Source: Phanerodontia chrysosporium (lineage: Eukaryota; Basidiomycota; Agaricomycetes; Polyporales; Phanerochaetaceae). From it: a stretch of 64,000 bases of DNA. Positions 47,024-56,984 of the stretch are shown here, piece after piece (the first letter of the stretch is position 1; each line of letters starts with the position of its first letter). The notes under the pieces are model-generated. The model worked only from the letters and a program-made list of their open reading frames with translations, searched no databases and was not told where the DNA came from. The stretch is taken from assembly GCA_001910725.1 (NCBI GenBank), contig MJGA01000006.1, positions 186,001 to 250,000 on the forward strand. The letters run 5' to 3'. A program made the position numbers and the translations under genes.

Positions 47024-47453
47024 ATGTTCTCTCGTCTCGCCATCTTCACCACCCTCTCCGCCGCCCTCCTTGCGGCTGCCTCGCCCGCCCTCGTCGCCCG
47101 CCAGGGGGCTGGCGCCACTCAGCCTGCTGCGACAGCGTCCAACCCGTAAGCTCAGCGTTTGCTCCTGCTTTCGGATCGAGGGCTGACCTATTGTTGCACC
47201 AGTCCGGCTCGAAGGCTGCTCAGAACCTCCTCGGCGCCATCGGCGTCGCCCTTAGCGGCCTCAACATCCCCATTGGTGTCAACTGCGACCCTATCAGCGT
47301 CGTCGGCATCAGCGCGAGCCATGTGTGCGAACGCAACACTTACAACTGCGGCGACGGTATTACCGTATGTCCTCCATATCTATACTCGTAGAAGCACACT
47401 CACGTTTGCGGCAGAACGGCGTGGGCATTGGCTGCGTTCCTGTCGAGATCTGA
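47024..47453 (+). CDS. Hydrophobin-like protein lacking the first cysteine group
   Basis: Three exons: 47024-47145, 47203-47364 and 47415-47453. The start MFSRLAIFTTLSAALLAAASPALVARQ is a signal peptide of the kind found in class I hydrophobins. Exon 2 has the conserved hydrophobin middle SGSKAAQNLLGAIGVALSGLN, NCDPISVVG and HVCERNTYNCGDG, and exon 3 ends GIGCVPVEI. Normal hydrophobins have eight cysteines (C, CC, C, C, CC, C). Here the first three are absent and the sixth/seventh doublet is reduced to one cysteine. A TGT-TGC pair exists only inside the intron at 47188-47196 in another frame. Exon 1 also does not join exon 2 in phase. Either a small internal deletion hit this gene or some bases are missing. 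Such a protein could not form the usual four disulphides. Confidence 0.6.
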
Positions 47454-47651
47454 GGTGATACTATATCACCGATACACAACCTTCCGTACCAGTGGAGAGC
47501 ATACATTCGTTGTTGTAATACACACCGACAATCAGTCCAGCTATCTGCGTGAACAAGTTGGAATGATGGGCCTAAAGACCATCAGTAACGAATCTAAGCT
47601 TGTCGACAATGTGACCGAGATTTTCGGCCTGGAACCTCGGCCTAACGTCAT

Positions 47652-48479
47652 CTACACTCCCTCTCCATGAAAAACGAACGTCTCGAACGCTGGCCCGCCT
47701 GATACCCACTCCCACTGAGTTTTGTTCTCCCACCATCGCGCGCGTTCGAACCACTCGTTCATGTGGTACCTGAGGTGCAAAGGAGAGCCGGTATATGTAT
47801 TTCTCGCAGCATGGGTAATCTGTGCAGTACGTTTGCCAACGGTAACCCAGCGCTGAGTGATTTGAGATATGGATGATGGCCTGCCACCGCGGACACACCG
47901 ATGCCAATCAACGGCTGAGGAGCTACAATAAGGGAGACAACATACGATGGAACACCACGGCTCGACGATGCCCTGCAACACCAATTCTTCCCGCTGGCGG
48001 ACTGGCCTATCCCATATCGCGGGGCAAGTCGAAGGTACAGCGTCGTCGACCGCAAAAAGGGCTGGCAGACTGCAGCCCCTCCAGGTGCCCGTAAGACGCG
48101 CCGGGCCGAGGTAACCATTAAGGTACACAGTGTGGACCTTCGTCAGACGCCGGGCGAGTGCCTTGAGGTCGCGCGACATGCTGCTTCCGTCGAGGCGTAG
48201 GTAGCGGACCGAGAGCGCGACGAACGGATGCGCCTTGACTATGCGCGCAAGTGCAGACGCGTGATTGTGTGAAGACAGCGCGACGCCTTCGTAAACCATC
48301 GGTGCAGCGATGCGGAACCAGCGTTTGGACACGAGGATTGCGCCCAGACGCAAGTGTGGCAGAGGGGCAGCCCGCCAGCCCTCGTTCTGTGGGAACTTGA
48401 GAAACGTCTTCGCACAGAACGGAGGAATGAGAAAGGCGAGAATCGTATGGACCAACTCTTCAGGGAGCCTCGAGTCCAT
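47652..48479 (-). CDS. F-box-like protein, paralogue family A, C-terminal half disordered in frame
   Basis: The start MDSRLPEELVHTILAFLIPP is an F-box-like helix, followed by LGAILVSKRWFRIAAPMVYEGV, the motif shared with the other family members, then VRYLRLDGSSMSR and VHTVYLNGYLGPAR. After about residue 150 the best family-like segments move to other frames (for example LANVLHRLPMLREIHIPALL near 47800). The intron or frame break there could not be resolved. Stop at 47652 belongs to the frame ending in FVFHGEGV. Likely a receptor of an SCF ligase or a decaying copy. Confidence 0.55.
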   Translation of the reverse strand: MDSRLPEELVHTILAFLIPPFCAKTFLKFPQNEGWRAAPLPHLRLGAILVSKRWFRIAAPMVYEGVALSSHNHASALARIVKAHPFVALSVRYLRLDGSSMSRDLKALARRLTKVHTVYLNGYLGPARLTGTWRGCSLPALFAVDDAVPSTCPAIWDRPVRQREELVLQGIVEPWCSIVCCLPYCSSSAVDWHRCVRGGRPSSISQITQRWVTVGKRTAQITHAARNTYTGSPLHLRYHMNEWFERARWWENKTQWEWVSGGPAFETFVFHGEGV

Positions 48480-49120
48480 TGTGGTAAGGTGCAAGTCTTC
48501 GAGGATGTCGTAGCTAGTAAAGTTCATGAACCTTGCCGAGCATCATGAACCTTACCATATCTCTCTCATATATCTCTCATATACCGGTATCACGCGACAT
48601 AAGCTCGGATACACTCGGCTGAGAGGTAACAACGTTTCGGCCTTGTTAGAGCTTCGCACGTATCGGGTTGACGTTCGCATCAATCTGTTACAGTAGCACG
48701 GTCATGCTTCTGTATGATCGCCTGCTAACTGGCGTGCTTGCGAGCATCCAACGACCCGGTCGACATCTTCCATGCAATGGACCCTAGTCAGCGCCGGCGT
48801 GGCCACGCCTGGACGCAGATAGGGTCCTACGCTGTGTCCTCAGGTACATGAAAACCAGACGAGTTATAACACCGTACGCATTGGCGGGGACGCTGTAATC
48901 CCCAGGTTTGCCGTGCCGCACCAGGCAGCTTGCGTCTCAACACCACCGACAGCCTGCCACCGCAGATACACTCGCACGACATGCCTCGGCGAGCGGCACA
49001 CCAAGGCGAGCAGCCACCAGTATGTCGTGAGAGCTAAGTCCTCGATGTGCTTTGCTGACGGTTCCATGTCCCTAGAACCACGCAGACCCGTACAGGAGAT
49101 CCTGGGAGCAGCGCCGCATC
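48480..49120. other. Intergenic, no supported gene
   Basis: Contains repeats of CATATATCTCTCATATA near 48555-48580 (a short tandem repeat). No gene. Confidence 0.4.
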
Positions 49121-49666
49121 ATGATGTGCAAGCTGAAGGAGCACGACAAGGCGATGGCGGACAGTATCCGTCGCTTCGACCATGACTATACTCTGGGTTT
49201 CGTGCGTAATCCCTGGGCCGAGTCTGTGATTCCGCCACTCACAACCCATGCAGATCCTGTCGATGGTCGCGGTCATGCTGCTGCTCCTGGCGCATCGTTC
49301 CGTCGACGACGGAACGACGTCTTTCGCATTGCTCGGAAGACTCCTATGCGATTACAGCGCAGCGACCAAGGCCTCCGCGGGGCGCGCCCACTGCGTCCGG
49401 AGGTGGCGATTACTACTCCTCTACTCAGTCCTTCGACCTGGATGCCACGTCCTTCATTCACCACTCACCTTTCGGCGCTCGCGATTGCAAGCATATCTCT
49501 AGCCATCTTCGTCACTGGCTATGCCGTCTTCCTGCTGCTGTCTCACCAGCTAGGACGGCGGCTCGCCGCGCCATGGCATCTGCATCCCGGAGGCACTGCC
49601 GCAGTGTCCTTCATAGTGAAGACGGCCACGATCCTGGTCCTAGTGTTCATGGTGAAGCAGGGCTAG
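49121..49666 (+). CDS. Unrecognised small membrane protein, gene structure uncertain
   Basis: An open frame of 181 residues begins MMCKLKEHDKAMADSIRRFD, a hydrophilic helix, and ends with two strong helices (LSALAIASISLAIFVTGYAVFLLL and AAVSFIVKTATILVLVFMV). The upstream frame continues to about 49075 (DPYRRSWEQ), so the real start may lie in an earlier exon. The middle is Arg/Pro-rich and low in confidence. A GT-AG intron near 49197-49252 would instead join DYTL to ILSMVAVMLLLLAH in another frame, adding a further helix. No family recognised. Confidence 0.35.
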   Translation: MMCKLKEHDKAMADSIRRFDHDYTLGFVRNPWAESVIPPLTTHADPVDGRGHAAAPGASFRRRRNDVFRIARKTPMRLQRSDQGLRGARPLRPEVAITTPLLSPSTWMPRPSFTTHLSALAIASISLAIFVTGYAVFLLLSHQLGRRLAAPWHLHPGGTAAVSFIVKTATILVLVFMVKQG

Positions 49667-49866
49667 GACATATTATATCGTGGTCTGGGATTTCCCGATG
49701 TCCGCTGTGTTTGTTTACGTTCTGCTCTTACTTTTGACATTAGTCCGACTGACGCTACTTATTCTTGCAAAAGTCTTGCTTACCTCGATTGCTACGTATC
49801 AACTTTGTAGAAGTGTTGAACTTCGGTGCTGGGCACCTATGTAGTGTTGACAGTGTGCATTGTAGC

Positions 49867-51050
49867 TTATTTTGTACCGTAGTATTTCTTCAGATACGTC
49901 ACGAACGACAGGCAACGTCTCGGTAACATGTTGATAGTCTCGCGCTGCACGCATACGGTCAGCTCCGCCGTCGCCGTCCCGCAGCATCTCACACTCACCT
50001 AGAGATGCCCCTGCGGATCGTATCCTCGCAACTCAGGACGAAGTCGCTCGGCTCGTGAACCTCGTTCGAGAACACGTATGCGCCGGCGAGGTAGCGTATG
50101 TGCGGGCCGTTTGTGCCATCAGGGCCCTCGGAACGCAGCGTGCAGCAGCTGCGGCGCCCTGCTCTGCGCTCTACGGAAACAGTAGCCCCATGGGGTTCGG
50201 GATGAATTAGCTACACGCGCTGCGGCAGGCCGCGCAAGACTTACAAAAGCCTGCGTTCGCCGCGTTCGCGACCACGGGTGGGTCGTGTGGAAGGTGTGCC
50301 GTCAGCGCACGGGAGAACATGACAGGCACACTAAGGGACAAGCGAAAAGGTTGGCGGACTGAGAGGCGGGCGCAGCCCGGCGTACCATTAGTCTGCATGT
50401 ACGGTCCCCGCATTCTGTCGAGCATGCACTGGTCGATGTGCGCAGCCAGGACGCTCGGGCTCTCGGCCAAGCTCTAATGAAAGAGGCAAGGATTGAACGT
50501 CGCTGGTAACAAGCGAGCGTGAACGGCTCTTGTAACCGTGGACGGCCTTCCGCATGTTCGGCAGCAGGAGAAATGCGAGCAGCGCCGAGGTCATTGACAG
50601 ATAATTTACCTGGAGGCTGTGGCCTGGCATCAGCGCGCCGTACTCCACACACGTGCGTAACTTACAACTGCTACCACTCGTTCTTTGTCCCGGCCAACTG
50701 GTGTTGCGACGCCGGCGTCTGGCAACGAGGATGTCCACGGGATCGCCCTTGAGCCTCACAGCGAACGCGTTCACAGATGCGACGCCTGCTTGGTCGAGGA
50801 GTTGAAGCTCAGAGGCATAGATCGTGGTTAGGCAGTATCTGCATAGCACTGCGCAATGTGTAGCTATGCGATTGACAGCCGAACATCGCCCTCAATAGCG
50901 ATGTCCCTTCTCATCGCTTCGGCAGGCAACAATGAGTCGCGTGGGCTTCATCCTAGCAAAGTGCTTCATAGTCTCGAGGCCAATGAGGGAATTGCCACCG
51001 GTGAAAACCACGGTCTTGCCTCCAATGTCAGCGTAGAGTGGCGGCGGCAT
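49867..51050 (-). CDS. Short-chain dehydrogenase/reductase, degenerate or frame broken
   Basis: Blocks of a retinol-dehydrogenase-like SDR are in order: start MPPPLYADIGGKTVVFTGGN with the Rossmann Gly-rich GGNSLIGLE, then FARMKPTRLIVACRSDEKG, VDILVA (without the usual NAG), LQVNYLSMTSALLAFLLLPNM, SDVQS, ESPSVLAAHIDQC, YMQTN at the active-site position (YxxxK with Asn for Lys), SRALTAHLP, VANAANAGFC and the C-terminal HEPSDFVLSCEDTIRRGIS and TINMLPRRCLSFVTYLKKYYG. The blocks occupy different frames, with introns or frame breaks between them. The altered Gly-rich and active-site motifs suggest loss of oxidoreductase activity. Confidence in the family is high, in the exact model low. Confidence 0.55.
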
Positions 51051-51577
51051 ATGCGAGAACTGCTCATATCAGAAACTGCCAACAGCGAATGTACCTACGA
51101 CCAAGGCGAAGGAAGTTAGTAATCATAGTTTTCCTACGCCACGCTGTGCTTACTGTGAGTATCCGACGACAGGATAACTTCGACGGCGACCCACGCTCTG
51201 AAGATGCCGAACGTTGCTCGAGCGCATCAAAAAGCGCATCAGGGCAGGTTGATGCTCACGGCGTCTGGCTGGGGATTCCTCGAGACTCGAGAGTCGACTC
51301 CTCCGACCCTCTCGAGCTGCCTCCGTCTCTTTGCTGTCGACAATCGTCCTGTTTGCAATCTCGCTTTGCGACGAAAATATGTCAGCAGATCGGGCGACAA
51401 ACTCTATATATGCGCTGACTCCTCGGCACTCCGATGCCGCAGCATTGGTACCGCCCCGGGTCCTCTATAAAATCCCAGCATGCTCGACCCAAGCTCTGTC
51501 TTCCGCCCACCACATCCTTGACTTTTCCTAGCCAACTGTTATCACGGTCCTTGATTTCGAACATCAGCGTTATTCCT
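51051..51577 (+). promoter_or_regulatory. Upstream region of the small heat-shock gene with TATA box
   Basis: TATAAAA at 51466-51472 lies about 105 bases before the ATG at 51578. No clear nGAAn heat-shock element triplet was seen by eye. The near-palindromic CTCGAGACTCGAG at 51278-51290 is noted. Confidence 0.45.
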
Positions 51578-52214
51578 ATGTCGCACGCGAAGCAAGCCTC
51601 AAAAGCGCACTCGAGTCGCGCTCACCCCCTCATTGACCCATGCATCGTCATTGCCAGACTCTATCAGCTCCAACGTCTCCAGCGAGAGGGGCTCTACGGA
51701 CACGAGCTTCATCGCGACCTGTCTACGTCCCAAGGTGCGTCACAATCCCCCGAGCACCGCTCTGCCGATGATGACACCCACATTCTCAGAATGGACCTGT
51801 GCGACGACACCACGCTGCCGAACATCTCCGCTATGCTCGAGCTACCTGGCATCGACCGCCAGACGTTGTCGCTGCAGATCGTCGGTGCAAAGCTCGTTGT
51901 GCACGGCGGGCGACTGTCGCCCCTGGCGGCGAGGCTGCAGCCCGCCAAGCCCACAGCCGCCAGTGCGCAGGCGCCGTCTGTCGCTGTGCCGGCCTCAAAG
52001 TGCGCGAGCTCAAGTTTGGTTCGTTTCACCGCGAAATTGACGTCCCGCTGGGCATAGAGGTACGCGTATCCTGCGCTTGTCGCGACTTTACGCTGACATT
52101 GGCTCCGGACAGACCGCCCAGATCACCGCCGAGCTTGCGGACGGGATGCTCTTCATCACTTGGCCCCGCGTCTTGACCATACCCGTTGGGCAAGCTGATG
52201 CGTGTGCAGTCTAG
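51578..52214 (+). CDS. Small heat-shock protein (Hsp20 / alpha-crystallin domain)
   Basis: Cytosolic chaperone that holds unfolded proteins. Exons 51578-52059 and 52113-52214. The start MSHAKQASKAHSSRAHP has no signal peptide. The alpha-crystallin domain includes MDLCDDTTLPNISAMLELPGI, LSLQIVGAKLVVHGGRL, then VRELKFGSFHREIDVPLGIE and, after the intron, TAQITAELADGMLFITWPR, the classical GxLxxxxP end. Between the two halves an Ala-rich insertion (LQPAKPTAASAQAPS) replaces the usual short loop. The frame breaks near 51990, as if one C or G is missing in GTGCCGG. About 192 residues. Confidence 0.85.
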
Positions 52215-52615
52215 CCCACTACACGGTCGAAAATCCTGTTCATGCCGTGTCGTGGTGTTCGTCTGACGCTTTCCCGTTCCCTGGCGTTTTGATACGCCGG
52301 CTTTTGCACTCACGCCCCCTATCCAGCTGGCTACACACAAAAGTGAGCCAGTAAATCTGTAGCATAAGCATGTCAGGACATTGTCCTCTATACCCGGCCC
52401 CCGCTATACCCTTATGCCCCACGGCTTGCTGTTGTATAGTAGTGTAATGCGGCTCCAACTGAAGTGTCTCTTACTGGCGAGTTTTTCGTGAGAAAAAGAG
52501 CGATCATGACGTCGTCTTCATCACTCAACGTACGCGAGTCACAGCGAACTCACAATTGCAGGTTCATGACGGCTCGCGGTATCTCAACATGCACAAAGCA
52601 GGAAGGGTATAGATA
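52215..52615. other. Intergenic, no supported gene
   Basis: 3' flanks of the heat-shock gene and of the protease gene, convergent. Nothing else recognised. Confidence 0.4.
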
Positions 52616-54708
52616 TCACAGCATGGTGGACAGCGGGAACAACAGTGGGAGCACGGCGTACAAAAGCGCGTGACATGACACGGAGCGCAGAGCAGACGAG
52701 GACGACTGATTACCTGAGCGTAAGGATGGGGCGGGAGACGTAGATGCCGACGGCGCTGCCGTCGACACCGCAGCAATGTTCGTAGCGACAGTGGTCCTGG
52801 ACACGACCGAGGCGGCGGATGTAGTGGGAGTATCGTCAACGGTGAGGAGCGTGGTAGCCGTCGGAGCCGCGTTACTCGTGCCTGATGCCACGCGTGAGCA
52901 CCAGCTCAAAACTGCAAACACAAAATCTCCACGTACTCTCGAATTGACCGCCATCCTGCTGCGCATCGTGAACCGCGTCCTGCAAGAGCTCACTCGCGTT
53001 CTGCGGGACATTCGACAAGAAGCCGATGCGCGGCGGGTCAACGCTCGGGTGCGTGAGGTTGCCGTAGTAGAAGACGACAAGGTTTGACTTGAAGAACGGG
53101 TCGCCGAGGCTCCAGCTGAAGAGCGCGCCTGTGCTCGGTGCGTCCGTCGCGACGACGTTGTTCGCGACGCACGTCGTCGCGTCGCCCTCCCGATGCTGCG
53201 ACACAAAGTCGCGCGGGTCGATCGGGAACATCTTCCCGCCGATCTGGAACGCGAGCGTGTGCGCCGTCGCGCAGGGGAATGTCGGCTGCGCGTCGTTGTT
53301 TGCCGCAAACGCGGGAGAGACCGACGACAGGATATCGTTTACTACATCCTGTGGTCCGCGGATGATAGAGTTACCCTAGGCCGGATATTATTTTAGTGGT
53401 CGTCACATCACCAACGTTGACCATACCGTATCCAGAAGGGCCGATAGCTGCGTTGAGACTCCTGTCAATGTAGTGTCTGGCAACTTCTGCCCGTCAAGAT
53501 AAATTCCATCCAGAGGAATTTCCCAACGCCTGTAAACCAGTCACATACTGTGCAAGTGATACGACTCTGAAGATACTCACAGAGGATAAACCTCATTCTG
53601 GGCGAACGTAGGGGGGTTTAAACCGCCATCCGCAGGGCTGTACAGCCGAACGGGTACCCAGGTGATGGACGAGTTGTCAACTCCCTGAGGAAGCTCCCCG
53701 ATCGTGATCTGCCCGTGCCCGCTGACATCTATCGTGTTGCGCTGCAAAGTTATCTGTGACCCTGATATGAGCCCATGCCTCATAATGAGCTCAGCTCAAA
53801 CCTACAGCAAACATCGGCTGTTCGATCTTTCCAGACGTTGTTAGGCGGGACACGAGTGGTCCATAGGTGGGTATATTGTTCACAAACTCGTCCGTGGTCG
53901 CGGGGGTACCAAACTGTTGACCAATCCCGAACAAATGAGCGATCTCGATGCCATTATCAGAAAGTTGCGGTCTGACCTCCTGGTTGACGACCGCAGCTTG
54001 TACAAAGCTGCAGATGTGTGTTAGGTTGGACATCAGAGATTATTCGCACCGTACGTACCTCTGTGCAGGAACCCGAGGCCGAAGATTCCGGCGCCGCCAT
54101 TCTGCACAGCCGAGTTATTCGTGTCGTTGACGGCAGCAAACGGTTGATCGTCCATGGACAGCCCGGCTACTGCGACAGTATCCAGCACGACAGGGCCGGA
54201 CGCATGGGTCCCGGTAGTGGAGTCCCCATATGCGAGCGCGACACTGGTACCGGTAGATTTGCCAGACGAGGAGCTATATGGTTGGGAAGTCGACCGCTGA
54301 CAGGTCTTCGTGCGGCATGCGTCGGACATGACCCAGAGGTCACTGGAACCGGTATCTGGATGGGACGGTCAATGCAAATGCAACGGCCTATGGGCTTGGA
54401 TACGCACCAAGATTCACTGCAGTCGTCGTGGATCCCACTTGGACCGAAACAGTGTAGAACCTGTGAGGCAGTAACACGCGTAAGACGCGTTTCGCTGGTG
54501 TATAACACGCTACGTACAGGTCCGCCAGGTCCCCCACACCAACTACACCAGCTAAGCCATCTCTGCTCTGCAGACCGCCACTCGCGACTCTTTTGCTCTC
54601 AAAAGGAAGCGTAACGCTTCTCCGCTCTTGTCTTGCTTGGAATGGCAATCCCGACACTAGGATAGGTAGGATAAGAAAGGACAGGGTAGACCAGCTTCCG
54701 GGGAGCAT
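52616..54708 (-). CDS. GPI-anchored pepsin-like aspartic protease (family A1)
   Basis: Secreted or wall-bound protease. Signal peptide MLPGSWSTLSFLILPILVSG, a propeptide, then YTVSVQVGS before the first catalytic motif DTGSSDLWV (split by an intron after the Asp). The flap region has ALAYGDSTTG and IFGLGF. Later blocks are TDEFVNNIPTYGPLVSRL, ITLQRNTIDVSGHGQITIG, WEIPLDGIYLDGQ and the second motif ALLDTGNS, also split by an intron. Then VSQHREGDATTCVAN, FFKSNLVVFYYG and a Ser/Thr-rich stalk of about 60 residues ending in a hydrophobic tail (CHALLYAVLPLLFPL), typical for GPI attachment. About nine exons. No frame break was found. It resembles yapsin-like enzymes of basidiomycetes and could release or process wall proteins. 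Confidence 0.88.
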
Positions 54709-55212
54709 GTCTCAACCAGGCGACCTGCGCGAAACGAATGAAGAGAAAAGGAGAGCAGACGAGAGGGAGCGGCCAGATGGTCGGAGGACGACAAAGAGGG
54801 ACCTGGACCTGGTCATCATGGTTTTAATAGCACAATGGGATGAAGGCTGCGATTGGTTGCTGGGTCGTGGTGATCGGGTCGCGACGCTGGGGTCATCAAA
54901 GACAAGCTTGGATGACATCTGGGCTAGACTTGGCGTGCTATACAAGAATCACGACGCTTGAGCCAGGTCATATTCGGGAGTGTTGCAGGCGTAGTGCTCG
55001 AGCTCATCGTGGTTGGCGACAAAGCAAGTGTGTCTCGGCCGCCAGATGTGGCGCTTGTCGTCGCAGGCGCAGACGCTGACCACATAGCGTGCTCTATTTC
55101 CTCCCACGCCCAACAACTTCTAAGGCTCTGCAGGTAACAACCAGGTCGGTGTACATCGCAGTAAAGTTACAGAACATTGAATATTGAACCTCGAGCTTTA
55201 TTTACAGTGAAC
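54709..55212. other. Divergent intergenic region
   Basis: Shared upstream region of the protease and the next F-box-like gene. No gene recognised. Confidence 0.4.
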
Positions 55213-56561
55213 ATGCCATCCACCTTGCCGGATTTGCCCAACGAACTCCTGCACGAGATCGCAGAACACTTGCACCCAGAAGATTGGCATGACTCTGAAG
55301 AACGCAGCATCAAGCATGACCTGCGTTCCTTCTCTCTTGTCTGTCAACGATCTCGAGGCGTTGGCCAAGCACATCTCTTTCGCGACATCGTCTTGTCCTT
55401 CCGCTGTGCAACTGACGACGAGCGCTGGCTCGCCGAGGACGGGTCTACGCCCTAGAGTGGAACCCGCAATGGAAGGGCCAGCCAAGCTCGCCTTGGCGTA
55501 CACTCTCCATGTTCCGCAACACTTTGCGAGAGTGCGCGTTGCTAGGCCAGGCGGTGCGGCGTCTCAGGCTGGTAGCGTTCCCCCGAGACGTCTCACCGCT
55601 CACCAACTTCGGCTCTGAGTTCACTCAAGACCGTTTCGACGACGACAGCTCGACAGAAGCGTCGCTTCTGCACTCCCTCCTCGCCTGTATGCCCTTCCTG
55701 GAGGAACTCGAGCTCAAGGACGTGCTAATCATCAGCACTGCGGAGTACTGGGACTCCATTAACTCTCCCCTTCCCTCTCTGCAGCGCCTCGACATCGACT
55801 TCGGAGGGCGCACCGACTCTCAGGGTCATGTCGGTGACATCCTCGGGTGCTTCAGCGTACTCGGGCGTGTACGGGTACGACATCTCCCGAGGCTTCACGA
55901 GTGGCCTGACGACACGGCACCGCCGAACATGCGCATTACGGCGCTCACATGCCTCGGAGAGAGTGACGCCGCAGAGGTGCTGCTCGACTATGTCTATGAC
56001 TCGCCTTCCGTGGATACGCTCCGCGAGCTATACACTGGCCACAAGGTCTCGACGTCGCCCGTCTACGAGGAGCTGTTCGCACGCGTAGCACCCAACCTCG
56101 TGGCCCTCGGTGTCACCGTCTCCCAACCTGCGGTCCTGCGCGCGGACTACGGCCCTGCGCGCAACCTGTCCACGTGCACCGCGCTTCGCCGGCTTGTGTT
56201 ACGCTGTACCATGTACCACTCCATGGCGCCGATCACATCCGGCGAATGGGAGAGGCTCATTACTGTGCTCTCTTCCTGCTGCGGAACTTGCACCAATCTT
56301 ACCTCCGTCGAGGTAGTAATCTGGCATCCCTACGAGAGTATATCATGGCTGCAGTCGTTGACTGTGCCTGCAAAGCGGCGAATGGAAAATATGTTACTGG
56401 AGCTCGCAGAGGTGACCCCGCTCAGCACCGTGCATTTTGTGCTCTGTTGCTTCCGGTCGCTCCCTCGCACAGCGGAAACCTTGCTCCGTGGCGCACTGCC
56501 ACGTCTGCAGCAGAAGGGCTTGCTCCGAATATCCTTATCAGACCACTTCGATCTTGCCTGA
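55213..56561 (+). CDS. F-box-like protein, second type
   Basis: Start MPSTLPDLPNELLHEIAEHL is a good F-box, with RSFSLVCQRSRGVGQAHLFRDI as its C-terminal part. The remainder contains leucine-rich features (FLEELELKDVLII, LPSLQRLDIDFGG, RITALTCLGES, TALRRLVLRC, LTSVEVVIWH) and ends in LLRISLSDHFDLA. The gene is continuous except for one frame break near 55440, where a single missing base would link the first 77 residues to RVYALEWNPQWKG. About 448 residues. It differs from family A (26769, 38880, 40404, 47652) in its better F-box and longer repeat region. It is convergent with TOR. The N-terminal position of the F-box fits an SCF adaptor. Confidence 0.72.
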
Positions 56562-56984
56562 AGCTCACGCATAGGTGCATTACTCGTATGTCTCGACTCA
56601 TTGACGGTGCTCGACACCGGATGCAATCGCGAAGGATGGAGGTGTAGGACTTCCCGTGTTTCGAGAATCACAGGATGAAGCAATGGATTACTCGCATGTC
56701 CATGTAAAAAGTTAGACGAGACGTTAGATGTTATCATCTATCGGTGTATTCCGAAATCACCTCAAAACTTCCTTAGTTCCAAATACAACTTAGGCTCGCT
56801 TGAGGTGCAAGCCCGCTGAAATCCAGCTGTGCGAAGGCTTGGTTGTAGCCAAGAAAGTCTGTCTTGGTAGTGGCGAGAATGAAATGGTATGTACGGAGTG
56901 CACCTCGTTCTATTATACAAAAATGCTTGAAATATGCAATAGCTAGAGCAGATCATCCATGGACGTCGAGTGGATGCAATGTGA
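56562..56984. other. Convergent intergenic stretch
   Basis: Between the ends of the F-box-like gene and TOR; AT-richer, no gene. Confidence 0.4.

Noticed and set aside
48548..48582. Short ATATATCTCTCATAT repeat, possible CRISPR-like or transposon end
   Set aside because: Only two to three short units without spacers, terminal inverted repeats or a transposase; a simple tandem repeat.
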